Shown piece after piece: positions 50,148-58,194 of a stretch of DNA of 64,000 nucleotides. Both the position numbers and the translations under genes were made by a program. Source of the DNA: Pseudomonas sp. B21-015 (GTDB taxonomy: Bacteria > Pseudomonadota > Gammaproteobacteria > Pseudomonadales > Pseudomonadaceae); contig NZ_CP087196.1 in the NCBI RefSeq assembly GCF_024749285.1, forward strand, positions 1,922,001 to 1,986,000. The letters are read 5' to 3'. Each line of letters opens with the position of its first letter. Position 1 is the first letter of the stretch. Below the pieces are notes generated by a model, which did not search any database, was not told the origin of the DNA, and saw nothing but the letters and a program-made list of their open reading frames with translations.

Positions 50148-51143
50148 TTAAATCTTGTTCAGGCCAATGGCCAGAATGAGGCTGATGTTGCCCGCCAGGG
50201 TCTGGCGATAAACACCTGATTTTTTCATGAGGCGAAACCTCTTGAAAATAGAGCTTTGACGCCCTTGTTTGAAGTCATTCAATGTCTGCCTATTCACCGG
50301 GGTCAGCTCCCCTTCAAGCAACTCAAGAATCTGCACATTCGAATCACTCCAGCGGCTGAAGCGTCCGTCGATCAACTTACCGATACGTATCATGCGTTCT
50401 TTGAAGCCGGAGTTGGCACCGATGACATTGCCACCGTGCTGGCGATAGTCCAGCGTCGGCTCTGAATCGTAGATGACGTTTCCACCACAGGCTGTCGTCA
50501 AAAGATAGGTAAGCCAGTCGTGCGCAACGATGGTCATGGCGCGTGGAATCTTGTTCAAGAGGTCCCGTGCTGCACCATTGAGGAGCATAGTATTGGCACC
50601 GGCGATGCTTTGGATCAGCGCATTCTGGAAGACCGGGGTTCGTTTGAAGTCGGGTGAAAAACCAATGATTTTCCGGTTTTCATCGATCAGGCGAGTGCGG
50701 GAGCAGTACAGGGCCGGCAGATGGGTGGGCAACGACTCCAATTGTCGGATGCTTCTTTCCAGCTTGTTATTGAACCAGATATCGTCCTGATCGCTGAATG
50801 CGAAAAAGTCTGCTTTTATATTCTCGTTTCTTACCAGCGACATGAAGTTTTCAGCAAAACCGGCGCGTGGACCGCTGAACACTTGTATGCGTTGCGTGTT
50901 GATCAGGTCCTGGTAATTTTCCAGCAGTGCAAGGGTTCCATCGGTAGAGCCATCATCAGAAATGTATAGCGTCCATTTTTGATGGGTCTGGGCAATGAAA
51001 GAATCAATTTGCTCTTTGAGAAATGTGTATCCGTTAAACGTGCACAGAAGTATCGCTACTTCAGGAGAGGTCGGTGAATTCCTTGAGTTTTCGACGAATA
51101 GCTCAGCGTCTGATCTACCGGACAGGGGCGGTTGCTGGTCCAT
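50148..51143 (-). CDS. Family 2 glycosyltransferase (rhamnosyltransferase-like), opposite strand
   Basis: The 331-residue protein has the family 2 GT-A domain: VAILLCTFNGYTFLKEQ near residue 30, ISDDGSTDGT near 62 and the metal-binding DQDDIW near 118, then a basic C-terminus with a hydrophobic stretch. It is related to the gene at 37313. It is the only gene of the locus on the minus strand, so it is transcribed apart from the rest. I chose ATG 51143 because GAGGA lies just before it; ATG 51155 has no ribosome site. Confidence 0.85.
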   Translation of the reverse strand: MDQQPPLSGRSDAELFVENSRNSPTSPEVAILLCTFNGYTFLKEQIDSFIAQTHQKWTLYISDDGSTDGTLALLENYQDLINTQRIQVFSGPRAGFAENFMSLVRNENIKADFFAFSDQDDIWFNNKLERSIRQLESLPTHLPALYCSRTRLIDENRKIIGFSPDFKRTPVFQNALIQSIAGANTMLLNGAARDLLNKIPRAMTIVAHDWLTYLLTTACGGNVIYDSEPTLDYRQHGGNVIGANSGFKERMIRIGKLIDGRFSRWSDSNVQILELLEGELTPVNRQTLNDFKQGRQSSIFKRFRLMKKSGVYRQTLAGNISLILAIGLNKI

Positions 51144-51441
51144 GCGTCCTCGCATCGTGGGTTTAAAAATAGCATTGTCAATGTGTAAAAAAAGACTGAT
51201 GCCTACTTGACATCATCCCGAGTGATAGAACCGGCATCGGGGATGCGTACAGGACGTGCATTTTATCTGTCTGGAAGGTTTAATCTCTACTCTTTTACGC
51301 TCTACTAGCGACTAGAGTGAATGCGCGAAGCGCGCCCGGGCACTTGGCGCCTGCTTCGCTTGTCGAAGGAATTGTTCTGTGACTGTGGTGCAATCCCTGC
51401 ATGGTTTGGACTAACTGAGATCAAAAATGGAAGGAAGGGGA

Positions 51442-53436
51442 ATGGACAGACTGCGGATATTCCTTTTGGGAATGCCTCGTCAGAGAAAGCGACTGATTCA
51501 GGTGATCATGGACGTGTTCCTGGTCTGGATCTCGCTGTGGGGTTCGTTCGTGGTTCGTTTGGGTATAGACGACCTGCTTGAGCCTCTGAGGGCTCACCTG
51601 TGGTTGTTTCTCAGCGCGCCGGTGATTGCGATTCCTCTGTTCATTCGGTTTGGCATGTATCGGGCAGTCATGCGCTACTTTGGCAATGATGCGCTGATTG
51701 CCATTATCAAGGCGGTCAGCCTTTCTGCGCTCATCCTGGCGGTGGTCGTTTTCTGGTATAGCAACCACCAGGCCGTCGTCCCGCGTTCCATCATCTTCAA
51801 TTACTGGTGGTTAAGCCTCGTCATCATCGGCGGCCTGCGCCTGTGCATGCGCCAATACTTCATGGGCGACTGGTTCACCGCCGCCCAGCACGTACCGTTC
51901 ACCAATCGCGAGGATGGTCTGACGAAAGTCGCCATCTATGGTGCGGGCGTCGCAGGTAACCAGCTCGTAGCGGCGCTTCGCATGGGCCGGGTGATGCGCC
52001 CAGTGGCCTTTATCGACGACGACCCCAGCATCGCTGATCGCTCTATTTCGGGTTTGCAAGTCTACAAACCCAGACACATCCAACAAATGATCGACGTCAC
52101 CGGCGCCCAGGAAATCCTCTTGGCTCTGCCGTCATCTACCCGCGCACGACGCCGGGAAATTCTCAATCTGCTGGAGGCTTACCCCCTTCACGTGCGAAGT
52201 GTTCCGAACTTCACCGATCTGGCCAGCGGTCGGGTCAAGGTTGAAGACATTCAGGAAGTGGATATTGCCGATTTGCTGGGCCGGGATGCCGTGCCAGCCC
52301 AGGCCGATTTGCTCGAGCGCTGTATCAAAGGCAAGACAGTGATGGTCACTGGCGCTGGCGGATCGATCGGTTCGGAGCTGTGCCGGCAGATTTTCTCCCT
52401 TGGCCCGACCACGCTTATTCTGTTCGAACACGGCGAGTTCAACCTCTACAGCATCCTGTCGGAACTGGAGCAGCGCGGCTGCCGTGATTCGGTGTCGGTC
52501 AAGTTGCTGCCCATCCTCGGCTCCATCCGTCACCCGCACAAACTGCTCGATGTGATGAAGACCTGGCGCGTGGATACCGTTTATCACGCGGCCGCTTATA
52601 AACATGTGCCAATGGTCGAGCACAATATCGCTGAAGGCGTGCTCAACAATGTCATGGGTACCTTGAACACCGCTCAGGCTGCCTTGCAGTCGGGTGTGGC
52701 CAACTTCGTGCTGATCTCCACCGACAAGGCCGTACGCCCGACCAACATCATGGGCAGCACCAAGCGTCTGGCGGAGTTGACCCTTCAGGCCCTCAGTCGT
52801 GAAATCGCCCCGGTACTGTTCGGCGATAAGGCTAACGTATCCAGGGTCAACAAAACCCGTTTCACGATGGTCCGCTTTGGCAACGTGTTGGGATCGTCCG
52901 GTTCGGTGATCCCGTTGTTCCACAGCCAGATCAAGTCCGGTGGGCCATTGACGGTCACGCACCCGAAAATCACCCGCTACTTCATGACCATTCCCGAAGC
53001 CGCGCAGCTGGTGATCCAGGCCGGTTCCATGGGGCAGGGCGGCGACGTGTTCGTGCTGGACATGGGCGAACCGGTGAAGATTGTCGAACTGGCGGAGAAG
53101 ATGATTCACCTGTCCGGTTTGAGCATCCGTTCCGAGCGAAATCCCCAAGGCGATATTTCGATCGAGTTTACGGGCCTGCGTCCGGGAGAGAAGCTCTACG
53201 AAGAGTTACTGATCGGCGATAACGTTGCGGCGACGCCACATCCGATGATCATGACCGCCAACGAAGACCATTTGCCCTGGGACGTGCTCAAGGGCCGTTT
53301 GACTGAGCTGTTGTTGGCTGTCGAGGAGGATGATTACTCCCGCGTGCGCCAGCTCCTGCGCGAAACGGTCAGCGGCTACACCCCCGACGGTGAGATCGTC
53401 GACTGGATCCACCAGCAACGTCGCCTCGAGCCCTGA
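51442..53436 (+). CDS. wbpM: WbpM, membrane UDP-HexNAc 4,6-dehydratase
   Basis: The 664-residue protein has four membrane helices at the N-terminus (about 15-125), a Rossmann part (IYGAGVAGNQLV near 170) and a C-terminal SDR domain with NAD loop GAGGSIGSEL near 305. The active-site Tyr of the SDR triad is replaced by Met in IMGSTK, the natural state of WbpM. It removes water from UDP-GlcNAc to give the 4-keto-6-deoxy sugar used for UDP-QuiNAc and UDP-FucNAc. Start: ATG 51442 follows AAGGAAGGGG; ATG 51427 lacks a ribosome site. In Pseudomonas it marks the right border of the O-antigen locus. Confidence 0.96.
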   Translation: MDRLRIFLLGMPRQRKRLIQVIMDVFLVWISLWGSFVVRLGIDDLLEPLRAHLWLFLSAPVIAIPLFIRFGMYRAVMRYFGNDALIAIIKAVSLSALILAVVVFWYSNHQAVVPRSIIFNYWWLSLVIIGGLRLCMRQYFMGDWFTAAQHVPFTNREDGLTKVAIYGAGVAGNQLVAALRMGRVMRPVAFIDDDPSIADRSISGLQVYKPRHIQQMIDVTGAQEILLALPSSTRARRREILNLLEAYPLHVRSVPNFTDLASGRVKVEDIQEVDIADLLGRDAVPAQADLLERCIKGKTVMVTGAGGSIGSELCRQIFSLGPTTLILFEHGEFNLYSILSELEQRGCRDSVSVKLLPILGSIRHPHKLLDVMKTWRVDTVYHAAAYKHVPMVEHNIAEGVLNNVMGTLNTAQAALQSGVANFVLISTDKAVRPTNIMGSTKRLAELTLQALSREIAPVLFGDKANVSRVNKTRFTMVRFGNVLGSSGSVIPLFHSQIKSGGPLTVTHPKITRYFMTIPEAAQLVIQAGSMGQGGDVFVLDMGEPVKIVELAEKMIHLSGLSIRSERNPQGDISIEFTGLRPGEKLYEELLIGDNVAATPHPMIMTANEDHLPWDVLKGRLTELLLAVEEDDYSRVRQLLRETVSGYTPDGEIVDWIHQQRRLEP

Positions 53437-53465
53437 TTGTTTCACATCCTGTAACGGACACATTT

Positions 53466-53493
53466 TTGACAGCTCCATCACATCGCCTAAGTT
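53466..53493 (+). promoter_or_regulatory. Candidate sigma70 promoter for comEA
   Basis: TTGACA (53466-53471) and TAAGTT (53488-53493) are 16 bases apart, 57 bases before the comEA start. A small hairpin GCAGCTT...AAGCTGC follows at about 53502-53518. Confidence 0.5.
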
Positions 53494-53549
53494 TGGGAGG
53501 CAGCTTCGGAAAAGCTGCTTCTTCCAATTGATGTCATGGAGCTTCATTT

Positions 53550-53885
53550 ATGCGTACTGGCTATTTCTACTCTCTGGTTTTTGCCCTGCTCACCAGCGCC
53601 TCCATTGCGGCCATCGCTGCGCCGACGGCTGCGCCAGAGGCTGCCAAGGCCCCCTTGATGCTGGACGTTGCCGCCAAGGCTCAAACCGCCAAGGTCGATC
53701 TCAATGGGGCCGATGCGTCGACCCTGCAACGTGAGTTGTCCGGGATCGGTGAGGCGAAGGCCAAGGCGATTGTTGCTTATCGTGAGAGTAATGGGCCATT
53801 TTCGTCTGTCGACGAATTGCTGGAAGTGAAAGGGATCGGCAAAGCCATTCTGGACAAGAATCGCGAGAGGCTGGAAGTGAACTAA
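53550..53885 (+). CDS. ComEA-family helix-hairpin-helix DNA-binding protein
   Basis: The 111-residue protein has a signal peptide (about 1-23, ending AIAA) and then two helix-hairpin-helix motifs, LSGIGEAKAKAIVAYR and VKGIGKAILDKN. This is the periplasmic form of ComEA, which binds incoming double-stranded DNA in natural transformation. No other competence gene is near. In P. aeruginosa the same gene follows wbpM. A terminator follows. Confidence 0.9.
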   Translation: MRTGYFYSLVFALLTSASIAAIAAPTAAPEAAKAPLMLDVAAKAQTAKVDLNGADASTLQRELSGIGEAKAKAIVAYRESNGPFSSVDELLEVKGIGKAILDKNRERLEVN

Positions 53886-53905
53886 GCTTGTAGATCCACA
53901 CCAAG

Positions 53906-53931
53906 AGGCCGGTCATTGACCGGCCTTTTTG
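53906..53931 (+). terminator. Intrinsic terminator after comEA
   Basis: A 9- to 10-bp GC-rich stem AGGCCGGTC/GACCGGCCT with a 3-base loop is followed by TTTTT, 20 bases after the stop. Confidence 0.93.
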
Positions 53932-54091
53932 CATAGTGTCGTTGGGGGGATCCGGCACCTTTCATCGGGGAGGCAAAAAATTACGGCTATCATATGGCTC
54001 TTGAATTATGCCTATAATAAATTCGTCATTCGCTGAAGCGCCCTGACACTCGGCGCTCGCCTTCCTCAAGCATCCTCCCAGGAGCACTGTC

Positions 54092-54886
54092 ATGAATGCT
54101 GTCCAGACCCAAGGTACGGCCCTTGTTACCGGCGCTTCTTCCGGCATCGGTGCGGTTTATGCGCAGCGCTTGGCGGCGCGTGGTTTTGATTTGTTGCTGG
54201 TGGCCCGTGATCAGGAACGACTGGAGGCCGCGGCGAGCAAGCTGCGCGCCGCGCATGGTGTTGTGGTGGAGGTGCTCAAGGCGGATCTGACGCAAAAGGA
54301 TGATGTGCTGAAGATTGAGCAGCGTCTGCGCAGTGATTCGAGCATCAGCCTGTTGCTGAACAACGCCGGTATCGCGGCGGATGGTTTGCTCGCCAACGCC
54401 GACATGGATCAACTGGAGCGCCTGATTCAGCTGAACGTCACCACGGTGACGCGGCTGGCTTCGGCGGCGGCAGCCAGTTTTGCCAAGGCGGGTCGCGGGA
54501 CGATCATCAATATTGCGTCGGTGGTGGCGTTGTTTCCTGAGCGATTCAATGCGACGTACAGCGCGAGCAAGGCTTATGTGTTGAGCCTGACTCAGTCGTT
54601 GAGCGCTGAGCTTGCGGGCACCGGGGTTCAGGTTCAAGCGGTGTTGCCGGGCGTAACACGCACCGAGATCTGGGAGCGTTCCGGTATCGATGCGTCCCAG
54701 ATTCCGGCGGAGATGGTCATGGACGCGGGGGAGATGGTCGATGCGGCGTTGTCGGGGCTGGATCAGGGTGAGTTGATCACCATTCCTTCCTTGCCGAATC
54801 TCTCTGAGTGGGAGTCCTATGTAGCGGCGCGTCATGCGATGGCGCCGAATCTGTCCAGAAGCACCGCCGCCGCGCGTTACAAGTGA
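54092..54886 (+). CDS. Short-chain dehydrogenase/reductase
   Basis: The 264-residue classical SDR has the cofactor loop TGASSGIG near residue 13, NNAGIA near 90, catalytic Ser in IINIASVVAL near 140 and YSASK near 155. The Arg that follows the loop region (LLVARD) favours NADPH. The substrate is unknown. The start at 54092 has CAGGAG eight bases before. The next gene is a ketoacyl-ACP synthase, so a role in fatty acid or related chemistry is possible but not shown. Confidence 0.88.
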   Translation: MNAVQTQGTALVTGASSGIGAVYAQRLAARGFDLLLVARDQERLEAAASKLRAAHGVVVEVLKADLTQKDDVLKIEQRLRSDSSISLLLNNAGIAADGLLANADMDQLERLIQLNVTTVTRLASAAAASFAKAGRGTIINIASVVALFPERFNATYSASKAYVLSLTQSLSAELAGTGVQVQAVLPGVTRTEIWERSGIDASQIPAEMVMDAGEMVDAALSGLDQGELITIPSLPNLSEWESYVAARHAMAPNLSRSTAAARYK

Positions 54887-54918
54887 GGCGCCATGAATCG
54901 GCTTGAGGTATTCGCGTT

Positions 54919-56193
54919 ATGAGTAATCGTCGAGTGGTGGTCACGGGCATGGGCCTGGTGTCGCCGTTGGGTAGTGGCGTCGAAGCAGTTTGGGCGCGTT
55001 TGCTGGCCGGGCGTTCGGGGTTGCGGGCGTTGCCGGACGAGGTGGTTGCTGATCTGTCGACCAAGGTCGGTGGCGCGGTGCAAACCCTGGCGGAAGATCC
55101 CGAGTCGGGTTTTGATCCGGACCGGGCGACGCCGCCCAAAGAGCAGAAGAAGATGGACCGCTTCATTCTGTTTGCCATGGAGGCGGCGCGGCAGGCACTG
55201 GAGCAGGCCGGTTGGCAACCGCAGGACGCCAATGCCCAGGAGCGCACGGCCACCATTATTGGCTCTGGCGTGGGTGGTTTCGGCGCGATTGCCGACGCGG
55301 TGCGTACCACCGACAGCCGTGGCCCGCGACGTTTGTCGCCGTTCACCATCCCTTCGTTTCTGGTCAACCTCGCGGCGGGGCATGTGTCGATCCAGCACGG
55401 TTTCAAAGGCCCGTTGGGGGCTCCGGTAACGGCGTGCGCGGCCGGGGTTCAGGCGATTGGTGACGCGGCGCGGTTGATTCGATGTGGCGAGGCGGACATT
55501 GCGGTGTGTGGCGGTGCGGAGGCGGCGATCGATCGTGTCAGCCTCGCCGGGTTTGCGGCGGCTCGAGCCTTGTCCAGCGGTTACAACGACACACCGGAGC
55601 GCGCCTCGCGGCCGTTCGACAGTGGCCGCGATGGCTTTGTGATGGGCGAGGGCTCGGGCCTTCTGGTGATCGAATCCCTGGAGCATGCCCTGGCGCGGGG
55701 GGCTCAGCCATTGGCCGAGCTGGTCGGTTACGGCACCAGCGCCGATGCCTATCACCTGACCGCGGGGCCGGAGGATGGCAGTGGCGCGCGTCGGGCGATG
55801 TCGCTGGCGTTGGCCCAGGCGGGCATTTCGCCGGCGCAGGTGCAGCATCTCAACGCTCATGCGACCTCGACCCCGGTTGGGGATTTGGGGGAGTTGGCGG
55901 CCATCAAGTCGTTGTTCGGCTCGGACAACAAGATAGCCGTGACGTCGACCAAGTCCGCGACCGGGCATTTGCTCGGCGCTGCTGGCGGGATCGAGGCGAT
56001 CTTTACCCTGTTGGCGATCCGCGATCAGGTGGCGCCGGCGACGCTCAATTTCGATAACCCGGATCCGGCGGCGCTAGGGGTGGACATCGTTCACGGTCAG
56101 GCACGTCCGATGGCCATCGAGTACGCGTTGTCCAACGGCTTCGGATTTGGCGGCGTGAACGCCAGTGTGTTGTTCAAACGCTGGGAGGGCTAG
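54919..56193 (+). CDS. fabF: Beta-ketoacyl-ACP synthase II (FabF type)
   Basis: The 424-residue condensing enzyme has the nucleophile in TACAAGVQAIG (near residue 173), the two histidines in NAHATSTPVGD (near 314) and KSATGHLLGA (near 350) and the C-terminal FGFGGVNAS. All parts of the Cys-His-His triad are present. It elongates acyl-ACP chains. It does not lie in a fab cluster with acpP, so it is probably a secondary FabF, as is known for other pseudomonads. A 32-base gap separates it from the SDR, so they may be cotranscribed. Confidence 0.92.
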   Translation: MSNRRVVVTGMGLVSPLGSGVEAVWARLLAGRSGLRALPDEVVADLSTKVGGAVQTLAEDPESGFDPDRATPPKEQKKMDRFILFAMEAARQALEQAGWQPQDANAQERTATIIGSGVGGFGAIADAVRTTDSRGPRRLSPFTIPSFLVNLAAGHVSIQHGFKGPLGAPVTACAAGVQAIGDAARLIRCGEADIAVCGGAEAAIDRVSLAGFAAARALSSGYNDTPERASRPFDSGRDGFVMGEGSGLLVIESLEHALARGAQPLAELVGYGTSADAYHLTAGPEDGSGARRAMSLALAQAGISPAQVQHLNAHATSTPVGDLGELAAIKSLFGSDNKIAVTSTKSATGHLLGAAGGIEAIFTLLAIRDQVAPATLNFDNPDPAALGVDIVHGQARPMAIEYALSNGFGFGGVNASVLFKRWEG

Positions 56194-56263
56194 TTCACAG
56201 GGATGGCACGAATAGTGATTACTCATTCGCTGACGATTGTTGAACAATCACGAGGCATTGAGT

Positions 56264-56917
56264 ATGAGCAGCGGACTGTCCCTGGCCGACCACATCACAT
56301 TGGAGTTACGCGCTGACATCATCGGTGGTCGTTTGCTGCCTGGCATGGCGCTGGTGGAAAACGATCTGGTGTCGGCTTATAACGCCTCGCGAAACACGAT
56401 TCGCGAGGCGTTGCACCGTCTGGGGCAGGAAGGGCTGACCCGTTATGTCCGCAACAAGGGCGTGATGGTGCGCAGGCTGGGAGTCGATGATGTGCGCGAT
56501 CTGTTCAAGGTCCGTCGCACTCTGGAACTGCAAGCCATCAGCGCCAGTCAGCCACTGCGTGAGTATCAGTCCGACCGGATGCTCGAAGCCCTGGAGGCCA
56601 CCGAGCTGGCCCGGGAGCGTGAGGACTGGCGCGCCGTCGGCACCCACAGCCTGGCGTTTCATCAACACATCGTCGGGTTGCTGCGCAGCCCGTTGTTCGA
56701 TGAGTTCTTCACCAACGTCGTTGCGCAATTGCGCCTGGTGTTTTGCACCGCTCCCGATGAATCACGTTTTCAAGCGCCCTGGCTGGCTCGCGACCGGCAA
56801 ATACATGAGTTGCTGGCCGACGGCGATAAGCGCGCGGCCGGGGATGCCATGAGCCTGTATCTCGATGACTCCGAACACCTCCTGTTGCAGATGCTTGCCC
56901 CTTCTTCCCATCACTGA
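56264..56917 (+). CDS. GntR-family regulator with FCD domain
   Basis: The 217-residue protein has an N-terminal winged helix (about 8-75; LRADIIGGRLLPGMAL, SRNTIREALHRLGQEGL) and a helical FCD ligand-binding domain (about 80-215) with the metal-type histidines in HSLAFHQHIVG. It should be a repressor or activator that answers to a small carboxylate or amine. The DUF1989 gene begins 15 bases later and is the obvious target. ATG 56264 has GAGG ten bases upstream and was preferred over a start at 56237. Confidence 0.88.
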   Translation: MSSGLSLADHITLELRADIIGGRLLPGMALVENDLVSAYNASRNTIREALHRLGQEGLTRYVRNKGVMVRRLGVDDVRDLFKVRRTLELQAISASQPLREYQSDRMLEALEATELAREREDWRAVGTHSLAFHQHIVGLLRSPLFDEFFTNVVAQLRLVFCTAPDESRFQAPWLARDRQIHELLADGDKRAAGDAMSLYLDDSEHLLLQMLAPSSHH

Positions 56918-56932
56918 TCGAGGATTTGTGCC

Positions 56933-57784
56933 ATGTACAAAGACTATCCGGCGGCCTACCAAGTCAGCAAAGGCTCGGCCTTGCAGGTGGACACAGCCTT
57001 CTACGAAAGGATCCGCGACAAAACAGAGGGGCGCACGCTGATTGAGCAGTTTGAAGTGCCGATCCGCACCGGCCGCGCCTGGAATGTGCCGGCGGGGCAT
57101 GCGTTCAGGGTCACGACCCCTGTCGGCCCGCAAGTCGGAGACTTCAATGTCTGGAATGCCCACGACCCGCGCGAACGCTTGTGGGCCGCGCGGACCCGGC
57201 AGTTGCAAGGGGCGCATGTCAGTACTCATGACCGGCTCTGGTCAAACCTGCCTTTCTTACGGCCGCTGGTGACCATTACCGACGACAGCCTGGCGGGTTA
57301 CGGCATCGACGAACATGGTGGGCGTTTGCACGATTTGCTGGGGACGCGCTGCGATCCCTATGTGAACAAAATGCTCACGGGCGAGGATTTCCATCATCAC
57401 TGCCACTCCAATCTGACTCGCGCAGTGTTGCCCCATGGCCTGACCGAGTTCGACGTGCATGATGTGCTGAACATTTTTCAGTGCACCGGCCTGAATCACG
57501 ACGACATGTACTTCATGAAAGCCTGCCCGGCACAGAAGGGCGATTACCTGGAGTTCTTTGCCGAGATTGATTTGCTGTGCGCGCTCTCGACTTGCCCGGG
57601 TGGCGATTTGTCACTGGCCATGTGGGGACCGGATGCACAGGACCCGCTGAGCGTGTGTCGCCCGCTGGGGGTGGAGATTTATCGGTTGGAGGATTCGTTG
57701 CTTGAGGGCTGGAGCCAGCCGGAGCGTGCGGCTTACAAAGGGTTGCATGGCTTGCACATTGCCAAGGCCGATTGGGAAAAATAA
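56933..57784 (+). CDS. DUF1989 (urea carboxylase-associated family) protein
   Basis: The 283-residue protein is of the DUF1989 family. It has IPAGHAFRV-like PAGHAFRVTT, GDFNVWNAHDPRERLW, and the conserved metal-type segments GEDFHHHCHSN (near 150) and NIFQCTGL. Members lie near urea carboxylase or amino acid genes, but here there is no urea gene. The reaction is not known to me. It is in one unit with the GntR regulator, so it is likely an inducible catabolic enzyme; the ethanolamine permease beyond the repeat is a distant neighbour only. Confidence 0.82.
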   Translation: MYKDYPAAYQVSKGSALQVDTAFYERIRDKTEGRTLIEQFEVPIRTGRAWNVPAGHAFRVTTPVGPQVGDFNVWNAHDPRERLWAARTRQLQGAHVSTHDRLWSNLPFLRPLVTITDDSLAGYGIDEHGGRLHDLLGTRCDPYVNKMLTGEDFHHHCHSNLTRAVLPHGLTEFDVHDVLNIFQCTGLNHDDMYFMKACPAQKGDYLEFFAEIDLLCALSTCPGGDLSLAMWGPDAQDPLSVCRPLGVEIYRLEDSLLEGWSQPERAAYKGLHGLHIAKADWEK

Positions 57785-57802
57785 GAGCTAATAGCAAGAG
57801 CA

Positions 57803-57879
57803 AAAAGATCGCAGCCTTCGGCAGCTCCTACAGGGAAACGCATATTCCGCGTAGGAGCTGCCGAAGGCTGCGATCTTTT
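57803..57879. repeat. Perfect 29-bp inverted repeat, family C
   Basis: The arms at 57803-57831 and 57851-57879 are exact inverses (AAAAGATCGCAGCCTTCGGC...), with a 19-base loop. The second arm ends in TTTT, so the structure could end transcription of the DUF1989 gene and, read the other way, of the DUF2897 gene. Related to 1134-1265. Confidence 0.93.
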
Positions 57880-57882
57880 GAT

Positions 57883-58050
57883 CTAGCGGTCCTGCGCATC
57901 CTTGGCATCCGCTTCCGCGTTTCGTTCGGCGACGCGTTTACGTTGCTCTTCAGTCAATTCGACCTTGTCGGCGGTGTCGCGCAGCATCATCAAACCGCCA
58001 ACGATCGAGCCTATGGCAACGATCAGAATCAACCAGGCATACCAAGGCAT
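57883..58050 (-). CDS. DUF2897 small membrane protein
   Basis: The 55-residue protein has one membrane helix at the N-terminus (WYAWLILIVAIGSIVGGLMML) and a charged helical tail (ELTEEQRKRVAERNAEADAKD). Small proteins of this shape in Pseudomonas belong to DUF2897, of unknown role. The ATG at 58050 has AAGGAG eight bases before it, which excludes the longer frame. It is convergent with the DUF1989 gene across the family C repeat. Confidence 0.8.
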   Translation of the reverse strand: MPWYAWLILIVAIGSIVGGLMMLRDTADKVELTEEQRKRVAERNAEADAKDAQDR

Positions 58051-58194
58051 AGGAGTTCTCCTTAAGGGTAAACCGGTAGGCAAGGGTTTCGCCAACCGAT
58101 CGTGCTTACCGCTTTTGAGCGATCAATTTTCGCAGTGGTTCCATTCTATGCCTGATATGCCGTAGCCGCAGCACAACCTTGACACGGCGACTGT

